Assembly: GCA_950295325.1 (NCBI GenBank) | Contig: OX485804.1 | Location: 29,824,001 to 29,888,000 of the forward strand | DNA length: 64,000 nt | Reading direction: 5' to 3' | Source: Polytrichum commune | Lineage: Eukaryota > Streptophyta > Polytrichopsida > Polytrichales > Polytrichaceae | Shown here: positions 55,175 through 64,000 of the stretch, piece after piece | Layout of the letters: every line of letters starts with the position of its first letter | Numbering within the stretch: the stretch's first letter is position 1 | Notes under the pieces: generated by a model | What the model saw: the letters and a program-made list of their open reading frames with translations, nothing else | The model's database searches: none | Told to the model about the DNA's origin: nothing | Translations under genes and position numbers: made by a program

Positions 55175-58100
55175 ATGAAGTACGTGTTAGTGACCGGTGG
55201 TGTGGTGAGTGGTTTGGGCAAGGGCGTCACAGCCAGCAGCATTGGCGTGGTGCTCAAATCATGCGGCCTCCGCGTCACCTCGATCAAAATCGGTATCCAT
55301 CTGTTGGAATTGGAGTGAATGTGTGCCGGTTTCAGGAACAATCTGGTCGTGATCGCTTCCTTTGTGGAGCGTTGGTGATGTGATGTGATGTGGTGTGGTG
55401 TGGTGTGGTTTAGTTTTGTCCCTCTCTGTTTTTGCAAGGCCTTCTTAAACCCTACTTAAACCCTACCGAAAACTGGCTCTAGCCATTTGGTCGTGATCGG
55501 TTTCTTTGCGGAGCGCTTGTGATATGGTTGTCTCGCTGTGTATTAAAACATTTGAACCATGTGTTGAAGCTTTCGTGTAAGCCCTTGGAGTGTGTACGAA
55601 CCGGGTGCTTTCGTAGCTGAGGAATTTCTTCAACCCTACCTAAACCTTACAGAATCTGATTGTAGCCATCTGGTCGTGATTGGTTTCTTTGTGAAGTCTT
55701 GTGATGTGGTTTTTCCCCTGTTAGGGGCTGTGTAATAAAACATTTGAAGCATGTTGTAAACCCTTTCTGTTAGCCATTGGAGCTGGTACGAATCCGAGGG
55801 TTTTGTGGTGGAGGAATTTACCGAACCCCACGTCAGCCCTACGTAATTCCGTTTCGAGCCATCAGGTCTTGATCAGTTTCTTTGTGGAGCGCTTATGACG
55901 TGGTTGTATCTTTGATAGGGGATGTGTGCTAAGATATTTGAAACATGTATCCAACCCTCCGGGCCCTTGGTGTCGATGCGAACCCTCCGGTTATTGTAGC
56001 CGAGGAATTGCTTAAACCCTACGGAAATCGGCTTCGAGCCATTGGTCTTGTTCAGTTTTTTTGTGGAGCCCTTGTGATATGGCGGTCTGTCTGTCAGGGG
56101 TTGTGTACTTCGACATTGTCAAACATTCTTTTTACCCTTCGTGTTAGCCTTTTAGTTGAAAAGAACCCGGGGGTTATGTAACTGGGGATTTCTTAAACCC
56201 TGCTTAAATCCTACTTGTATTATGCATGTCATGATACGCGTGTTCACCTGTGTGCACGCAGATCCATACCTGAATACCGATGCGGGCACCATGTCACCCT
56301 TCGAGCACGGCGAGGTCTTTGTTCTGGACGACGGTGGTGAGGTGAGGTCAATTAGTAGCAATGCGCCCCACAGCTTGAATTGACTAGGGCATTGCAGGTA
56401 TTGCTTAGGGATCTGTGGAACAGGGTTTCGACGGTTGCATGAACTTTTCACTTGTGAAATGCTATCAATGTTTCCTTTGTGCTGAAAACCACTCTTTCGT
56501 GCTGCGCTTGCAGGTAGATCTGGATCTTGGAAATTATGAGCGCTTCTTGGACATTACTTTGACAAGAGATAACAATATCACGACTGGGAAGATTTATCAG
56601 GTCTATAATCTGATTTCAATTCAGAGGGTGCAAACTGTCCCAACGATCGAAGTGGAAATTTACTGGTTATATCAAAGCTTGAGATGAAAGTTGTCAGTTC
56701 TAAGGTTTTTGAGTATCATGGCTATCTGGAGGTTCATGGTCTATCAATTTGCCTCATTCTAAACAAAGATCATGACTCTACAATTGTTTTTAAGTGCTAA
56801 ATTGCTTTGTACAAGTGCTTGCTGATTTTAACTTCTTGGATGTGCAGTCAGTGATAGAGAAAGAGAGGCGAGGAGACTATTTAGGGAAGACTGTTCAGGT
56901 GTGAAAGCTTCTATCTAGGACTTTTTGGAGTCCAATAATTAATGCTATATTATTGTTGACTGCAGTTCTTTTGTGAGGGGGTTAAGCTACAAGTTGTGGT
57001 GGGGATCCATATTACAATATGAAATTTTGTAGCTGTATTTGGGTCCTCACTGTAATTTGTGTTGAATTCTAAGACATATTTGGTACCGTGTAGATCAATA
57101 TGCTATGAATTGTGTTACTATCTGTAGATCTCTTGCACTTGGCGCTCACATTGTTCATATGAGTCTTTAATCGATACATAAGCTTTTGGTGGCATAAACT
57201 GAGCAGGTTGTACCACACATCACAGACGCAGTCCAGGACTGGATTGAAAGAGTTGCACAAGTCCCTGTAGATGGCCTTTCTGGGAGTGCAGATGTCTGTG
57301 TGATTGAGCTAGGAGGCACTGTTGGTACTATTTTACCACCTACTGCATTTCAGATTTTTTGTGATTTGAATTGGAATTTTGTGACATTTTATGTTAGGAG
57401 TAGGTCATGCTTGACATGGGGCTGCTGTAATTGTTGCACTGGGATATTGTTGGCTGCTGCAATCTTAGGCAATAATTGTTAGTAGGTTGTAAATTTCTAA
57501 ATGTCTAGAGGTGTATCATTCGTAGACTGGAAAAGTTTATCTAATCTGCAAGTGCAGGTGACATAGAGTCCATGCCTTTCATCGAAGCGCTTCGGCAGTT
57601 TCAGTTTCGTGTTGGTAAGTCATATCTGCAGACGTTTTTCTAGTGATTTGCTGACTTAGCCTATGGAACATGTCTTTAGTGTTTTTAGTCCATGAGTCTT
57701 GCTCAGAAACTCAAAGAAAAACGTGTCTGCTTCAGATCTAGAGCTAACTGGATACTTCAGATATCAAGAGATGCCTGAAACCAAAAAAATATCAGTGACT
57801 ACCATACTCAGGAGTCATGTGGGTTTGATACACCATAACCTAACATTTGTAGGTTGAATGATGAACTGTAGCAATGTCATGATATTAGTAGATTAGAGTT
57901 TTCCCACTTCAAGTAAGCTTTATTCTACCCCTTTTTCTTGGCCAGTATGGATGTCTTGAGAACATTTCTCACTAGACCATTCTACTTGTGAACATTTGAA
58001 GAAAGTTGTGTCTTGTTCGCTTTAGACTCTCTTTACATGTAAGCAGAAGGTTGATGTCGTACTTGCTGATCACCTCCATAATTTGGAATAATGATATCAA

Positions 58101-61100
58101 CAACAGGGAGTTTCTCTTTAGTGATGTTCTCAGGGTTGGAACGATTTTGCAGGTAAGGATAACTTCTGTCTGGTGCATGTCAGCTTGGTACCAGTGTTGG
58201 GTGTGGTTGGTGAGCAGGTAAAATTTAAGGACAAAATACATGCTGCAAAGTTTTGCATCAAGATATCCTGCTACATGATTTCTTCATGCGTATAACACAA
58301 TTGTGCCTTTCCTTCACCTTAGAAACTGGATTGCCACTTAAAGCATGTTGGCATTGTTGTTAACAGAAGACCAAGCCCACACAGCATAGTGTGAGGGAGC
58401 TTCGGGCGTTAGGTCTAACCCCTCACCTGTTGGCTTGCCGAAGTGCTCAAGTAAGTAATTTCAGGTTAATGAGAGCTTGGCTAACTGTATTGTTGCCGTG
58501 GAATTATCTTTGTAGGTGGATTGTTAGTCAACCTAGATCTATTCTCATAACTTAGTGGGATATTTCTTTGGATGATTCTCCTATACTGCGCCCTTCACTT
58601 TTAATGCGAGATTGTGGCTGAAATACTGCTTTTTCAAAGGCAGTATGTTATGGATCAATGATTTGGATCTTCTCCTTGGCACTTGCAGGGAGTTTTATTG
58701 AGCATGCATTTTCCATCATCCATGGACCTAATCTCTATTGGGATGTAATGCAGCCTCTGGAACAGGCTACTAAGGAAAAGCTGTCTCAATTTTGCCATGT
58801 TCCTGTAAGCTTTCAAACTTTGTTCATGGAATATGTGACTTCAATGCTTATGTTAAATTGTTGGTATTCTGTATTTAAGTCTGTGTCTATTGAAATGATT
58901 CACATCACTGTGGAAATGTGATATGCAGTATAGTTGTGAGTTATTCTAACTGTCGTCAAGTTACATTGATCTATTGTCTATTTTTATTGTCCTCATTTGC
59001 ATTGTTGGTAGACATATTCTTAGGTCTAGAGGGACTATCATGAACCACTGGGTTTCTGGCAGCTACCTATGCCCTGTAATGGATTCAGAAGAGTGTTGTA
59101 CTTGCAATTTGAGTTGTTTTGTGGGTTCTGCATCGTGCTTTTTTGAAAACTCTTATTTATGAATTTACTTGCACTGTACAGGCAGCTCATATTCTCAACA
59201 TCTTTGATGTATCAAACATCTGGCACATACCTCTCCTGCTTAGGGTACTGCACTCGTTGTCTAGTTGTTTTGAACTATGAAGGTGGCAATTTCCGCACAT
59301 GAATTTCACCTTTGGTTGTAATAAATGAAATTTGGTGTGCAGACCAGAGTTTGGGATTAATTCATGCTCATTACTGTTTGTCCTCATCAAGAATGTTCAT
59401 TTGTTAGCAATGGGAAGTATCTTTTACACCCGAGTCCTCATTGTAAGCCACAAGAAAGCCAACAGTCTGTTTTTTGATTGTAACAGGAGCAACAAGGTCA
59501 TCTGGCCATACTTGACAAACTGCAACTGAGGTGAGTTTCTAGTTATTCTTCAACTAATTTGCCATTAATTCATGGTATGGAATTTCTCTTAGTATGCTTC
59601 CAAGTCTTCTAAATTCATCAATTCATCAATATCATATGAGTCATGAATTGGGTTGGTGGACTGTTATTGACATATACTGTTGTGTGCAGCTCTGTACCAC
59701 CACCTGATCTGGATTCTTGGGCTTTGCGTGCTGATCGATGTGACAAGCTATCTGTACCAGTATGCTTCTTTTCCCAGTTATTTTGGTGTTCATTTATTGT
59801 CACTGAAGTTATCCTGATATCACAACATTCAAGACATGGGAGGATTTGGTTCCTGATTTGGATGCTCCTCAGAGGTTGTTAATGAATTGGATTTGTTGTG
59901 CAGGTGAGAATTGCTATGGTTGGAAAGTACACTGGCTTGTCTGACTCATATCTCTCTGTGTTGAAGGTGAGTGCCCTGTAAAGCTTCTTGATGCTGTGTG
60001 TATAGTATCATATGCCTGCCCTCCTTTGAGATGTATCAAGGATGTGTTATGCTATGTAAGCATAGACTTTATGATGTCATGTCTATGCTCATATTGTACA
60101 ATGACGGTTATAAGCAATATCTATATGGTTAGGATGGTTCCAAGGATGAGAAACTATTTGAAGGAACATTTGGCAGTCCGTGATGGTCCAATGGTGTCGT
60201 TTTCATTGTCACTCCCACTGAGGCACGAGTGGTGATTTTCATCATGTAGGTGTGATTTTTTATCTTTAACTCGGGATCTTCACATGATTCAGTCAATATT
60301 ATAATGTTGGTAAGAATACTGGGGTGGCAAGGAAGATTTTTTTTTTAGGAACATATCTCTGTCCTTGATTGTTAAGTAGTGTTTTTTGTTGTCATTACTA
60401 CTGAGGCACTGGTTGTGATTTTCATCCTGAGGTGTTGCCTTTGTTTGTGACTCATGATTTCATGCACATATTACAGTATTGTTACAGATACTGGGGTTGC
60501 TGAGGATAAGAAGTTATTGGAAGGAACATATTACAATCCTTGATTGTCAAGTATTATTTTTCATGGTCACCTCACCTGAGGGACAAGTTTGTGTAGCATT
60601 GTTTGTGAGATATTGTTTTCAGTACTTTTTGCTTTAATACATGCGATGACTTCACTTCTCCGACGTCCATGTTTTGGTTTGTTAGCTGAAAAAATGTAAG
60701 CTTACTGTTGTGCCAAAGATGATGTATTTGAAGTAACATATGGCAGTTGATGATTGTCACATGATGGCTCTTTTTGTCACTACCACTGAGGCACAAGTTG
60801 TGGCAATGTTTATGAAATGGGGAGGTGTTAGTTCTTGAATGGTTTGTGCTGTAAGCTGGGTTTTGTTCTTACATGTCTATGTTTTGGTGTGCTATTTCAA
60901 GATTTGCAAGCCTATTGTTGTGTCAATGATGACGATATCTGAAGTAACATATGGCAGTCGATGATTGTTGCATGATGGATCTTTTTGTCACTACCACTGA
61001 GGCACAAGTTGTGGCAATGTTTATGAGATGGGGAGGTGTTAGCTCTTGAATGGTTTGTGCTGTAAGCTGGGTTTTGTTCTTACATGTCTATGTTCTGGTC

Positions 61101-63772
61101 TGGTATCTCAAAATATGTCAGCTTATTGTTGTGCCAACGATGATGATTACTAAAGAAACATATGGCAGTTGATGATTGTTGCATGATGGATCTTTTTGTC
61201 ACTACCACTGAGGCACAAGTTGTGGCAATGTTTATGAAATGGGGAGGTGTTAGCTCTTGAATGGTTTGTGCTGTAAGCTGGGTTTTGTTCTTACATGTCT
61301 ATGTTCTGGTCTGGTATCTCAAAATATGTCAGCTTATTGTTGTGCCAACGATGATGATTACTAAAGAAACATATGGCAGTTGATGATTGTTGCATGATGG
61401 ATCTTTTTGTCACTACCACTGAGGCACAAGTTGTGGCAATGTTTATGAAATGGGGAGGTGTTAGCTCTTGAATGGTTTGTGCTGTAAGCTGGGTTTTGTT
61501 CTTACATGTCTATGTTCTGGTCTGGTATCTCAAAATATGTCAGCTTATTGTTGTGCCAACGATGATGATTACTAAAGAAACATATGGCAGTTGATGATTG
61601 TTGCATGATGGATCTTTTTGTCACTACCACTGAGGCACAAGTTGTGGCAATGTTTATGAAATGGGGAGGTGTTAGCTCTTGAATGGTTTGTGCTGTAAGC
61701 TGGGTTTTGTTCTTACATGTCTATTTTCTGGTCTGGTATCTCAAGATATGTCAGCTTATTGTTGTGCCAACGATGATGATTACTAAAGAAACATATGGCA
61801 GTTGTTGATTGTCGCATGATGGATCTTTTTGTCACTACCACTGAGGCACAAGTTGTGGCAATATTAATGAAATGGAGAGGTGTTAGCTCTTGAATGGTTT
61901 GTGTTGTAAGCTGGGTTTCGGTCTTCTATGTCTATTTTCTGGTCTGGTATCTCAAGATATGTCAGCTTATTGTTGTGCCAACGATGATGATTACTAAAGA
62001 AACATATGGCAGTTGTTGATTGTCGCATGATGGATCTTTTTGTCACTACCACTGAGGCACAAGTTGTGGCAATATTAATGAAATGGAGAGGTGTTAGCTC
62101 TTGAATGGTTTGTGTTGTAAGCTGGGTTTCGGTCTTCTATGTCTATTTTCTGGTCTGGTATCTCAAGATATGTCAGCTTATTGTTGTGCCAACGATGATG
62201 ATTTGTAAAGAAACATATGGCAGTTGTTGATTGTCGCATGATGGATCTTTTTGTCACTACCACTGAGGCACATGTTGTGTGGCATTGTTCATGAGATGAA
62301 GAGGTTTTAGTTCTTTGGTGTTTTATCCTCCATGCTGGTGTTTTTCTTTCAACTCTATGTTTGGGTGTTGAATCTCGACATACATAATTGTATTCTTCTG
62401 CCAACGATAGTCATCTATGAAGTAACAAATGGTAGTTGTTGATTGTAGTGTCATAAATCTTTTGGTATCACTAGTGTCATATGCCTGATTTTGTTATAGG
62501 ATAGTAATCTGTGTCTCGTGGTTGAAGGGTGCTAAAGAAACCTTTGCTAAGGTCAAGTAGCTTGATAGAATCAGTATGTTTCAACATGCCTGTGATGATT
62601 ATAAATTAATGACACATATGCCTTTATAAATATTGGTAAATGATGATCATTACATTGTCACTACCACTGAGGCACTGAGGAATTATGAATTAAGTGGGTC
62701 ATGTTGGTAAAACTGGTAAAACTGATAAGAGTTGTATTTCGAAAGGAATTTGCAATTATGTCATTTCTCTGGTGCAGATATGAATGTTCAAACGACTTTA
62801 TAATTTTTGGTTGAGGGTGCTGATTATTTTGCTTAGGTTTATTGCAATAAACTCTCTTTGTGATGAATTATTGTCTTTGTTTTCAAACTCTTGACTTGCC
62901 TCTTCCTTCGTTTTGGTGGATGTCAGGCACTCCAACATGCCTGTATTGCATGCTCCAGGAAATTGGTATTGGAGTGGGTTGCTGCTACCGACTTAGAGGA
63001 TCGTGCCAAGGAAGAGGTATAAATGGGGTTATAATTTGACTGTTCAATATTGGTGTTGGTTCCATTTGATAAAGATGAAAACTTCTCAAGAATCTAATAA
63101 TTCATTCTTTTCTCATTTTACTATGGGTCCCTAACTGTTTCTGGAACTTCTGCAGACCTCAGATTCACATGCCTCAGCTTGGAGTACTTTGAAGGTAATG
63201 TGCCATTTCTACTTAAAATATGGAAATCATGAGGTGTTAAATTTTGTTGTTTTTTCCTAGTGCTCCTTTTGGGATTATTTAATTAACCTCACCTGAGTAG
63301 CTCTGCAGCTCATCATGGAGTCTGTAGAATTAAGTTGTAATAATAGGTTTTGATACCTTGTATTAACATTGGGAATCATGTCTTTTTAAGTGTATGCAGC
63401 GTGCTGATGGCGTGCTAGTTCCTGGGGGCTTTGGCGATCGAGGAGTTCAAGGGAAAATTCTAGCTGCAAATTATGCACGATCAAATGGAGTTCCATATCT
63501 GGGCATTTGCCTTGGCATGCAGATTGCAGTTGTGGAGTTTGCTCGGAGTGTATGCACCACGCCTGACTTCTTACTTAAGTGGTCGCCCTATGAACTTTGA
63601 ATGGTACTTTCACTGTTTCAAAAGTTATGGAAATGATGCAATCCTAGAGTTTGAGGTTTCTAAGACTTGGACATTTCTGCTTTTCATCTGTCAGATACTT
63701 GGTCTTGAAGATGCCAACAGTACCGAATTTGATTCTGCAACTCCTCATCCTTGTATTGTTTTCATGCCAGAG
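55175..63772 (+). CDS. CTPS: CTP synthase, 17 exons visible, 3' end beyond the window
   Basis: Exons: 55175-55292, 56262-56341, 56514-56600, 56848-56898, 57207-57324, 57558-57614, 58153-58217, 58367-58450, 58754-58804, 59182-59244, 59487-59530, 59690-59759, 59904-59966, 62927-63016, 63156-63194, 63400-63549, 63695-63772. They sum to 1308 nt or 436 codons with consistent phases; the family is about 560-600 aa, so the C-terminus is missing. The enzyme makes CTP from UTP, ATP and glutamine in the cytosol. The N-terminal synthetase domain shows [17 protein letters not shown] (ATP loop), [20 protein letters not shown] and the [17 protein letters not shown] region. The glutaminase domain starts near [20 protein letters not shown] and includes [11 protein letters not shown] and LGICLGMQ with the nucleophilic Cys. 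The catalytic His/Glu lie beyond the window. The start ATG aligns exactly with the family N-terminus. Confidence 0.97.
55293..56261 (+). repeat. Diverged ~180-bp tandem repeats in intron 1 of CTP synthase
   Basis: The 969-bp intron contains five blocks with 'ccat.tGGTCGTGATCGGTTTCTTTG.GGAGC', anchored at GG 55345, 55489, 55672, 55865 and 56044 (spacing 144, 183, 193 and 179 bp). Each is followed by 'aaaacatttgaa.catgt', 'ttgga...gtacgaa.cc.g.g' and 'gaggaattt.cttaaacccta'. The units are diverged, yet the repeat accounts for most of the intron. Confidence 0.8.
60380..62320 (+). repeat. 211-bp tandem repeat array in intron 13 of CTP synthase
   Basis: The 2960-bp intron 13 (59967-62926) is dominated by a head-to-tail repeat. 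The word TTTTTGTCAC followed by TACCACTGAGGCACAAGTTG starts at 60771, 60982, 61193, 61404, 61615, 61826, 62037 and 62248, exactly 211 bp apart each time. Central units (about 61080-61720) are almost identical. The units at 61826 and 62037 share private variants ('aatattaatgaaatggag', 'tttcggtcttctatg'). More diverged units precede (near 60557, 60382 and 60198) and a fragment follows near 62655. Minus-strand ORFs here are products of the repeat, not genes. Confidence 0.92.
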
Positions 63773-64000
63773 GTAAGTCTCCTTCTCTCTGCTCCTGTAT
63801 CTGGCTCAAGCAAGAAAGATGTTGCAAGTGGTCATTATCTGTACCAAGCTGCTATCCTTAGGTCTCTCAATCCTTGGGCTGCACGGTTCCTTCCTTTGTA
63901 TACTGGTATAAGGCACAAGTTTTGTAATCTCTGTAATGAGGACAAGATAGGATTAATCCTGTTCCACGAAATGAAGTTGTAAGAAACTTGGTATTGTACC

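Noticed and set aside
61864-62404. Minus-strand frames of 62 and 109 codons that share the same peptide
   Set aside because: They are duplicated because they lie in the 211-bp array. They sit inside an intron and have no domain.
1-64000. CRISPR arrays, tRNA/rRNA genes, biosynthetic or defence clusters
   Set aside because: No regularly spaced short repeats with unique spacers, no cloverleaf tRNA and no rRNA similarity were seen. The genes are unrelated housekeeping and developmental genes of a plant nuclear genome.

Overview
The window is nuclear DNA of a land plant. It carries five recognisable plant genes with spliceosomal GT-AG introns. They sit in AT-rich, CpG-poor intergenic DNA full of decayed DNA transposons, with about 25 kb of apparently gene-free sequence in two stretches. 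Two families are plant-specific in form: a WVD2/TPX2-type microtubule protein and a P/U-type cyclin. The sequence does not fix the lineage. I lean towards a seed-free plant, but that is an impression, not a measurement.

Layout: 1-7.2 kb holds a complete 10-exon plant O-fucosyltransferase-family gene (+), 604 aa, with three short uORFs in its leader. 8.0-8.6 kb holds a small minisatellite and the 3' tail of a LINE. 10.4-11.5 kb is an intronless PHAX-domain gene (+). 14.4-17.4 kb is a WVD2-LIKE/TPX2-domain gene (-) with an uninterrupted CDS and a likely 5'UTR intron. 18.2-29.4 kb is a transposon and repeat nest: a ~360-bp diverged tandem repeat, five copies of one ~390-bp hAT-like MITE, two pogo-like non-autonomous elements, and a decayed pogo-type transposase. 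29.4-40.3 kb is AT-rich DNA with no gene I can recognise. 40.3-41.1 kb holds a foldback and an unrecognised, CpG-richer reading frame. 41.2-45.2 kb is a PIF/Harbinger element with an open transposase and a broken Myb/trihelix-like partner, apparently nested in a related element. 46.5-48.3 kb is a two-exon P/U-type cyclin (+). 48.5-49.7 kb holds a long reading frame, mostly free of stops, that I do not recognise. 50.6-54.8 kb is dispersed repeats. 55.2-64 kb is the 5' part (17 exons, 436 codons) of a CTP synthase gene (+) that runs off the window.

The five genes do not form a pathway. They cover glycosylation, snRNA export, microtubule organisation, cell-cycle control and pyrimidine nucleotide synthesis. 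All exon joins were checked by reading frame: summed exon lengths are multiples of three for the complete genes.

The most informative non-genic features are these. First, a MITE array at 26.85-28.97 kb: the flanks show the middle copy is a recombinant of its two neighbours, and a later pogo-like insertion has a matching empty site in the sister spacer. Second, an exact 211-bp tandem array inside CTP synthase intron 13. Third, diverged tandem repeats in the first introns of two unrelated genes. Fourth, the nested Harbinger element. I found no CRISPR array, tRNA or rRNA gene, and nothing that I can support as a wholly new molecular system.
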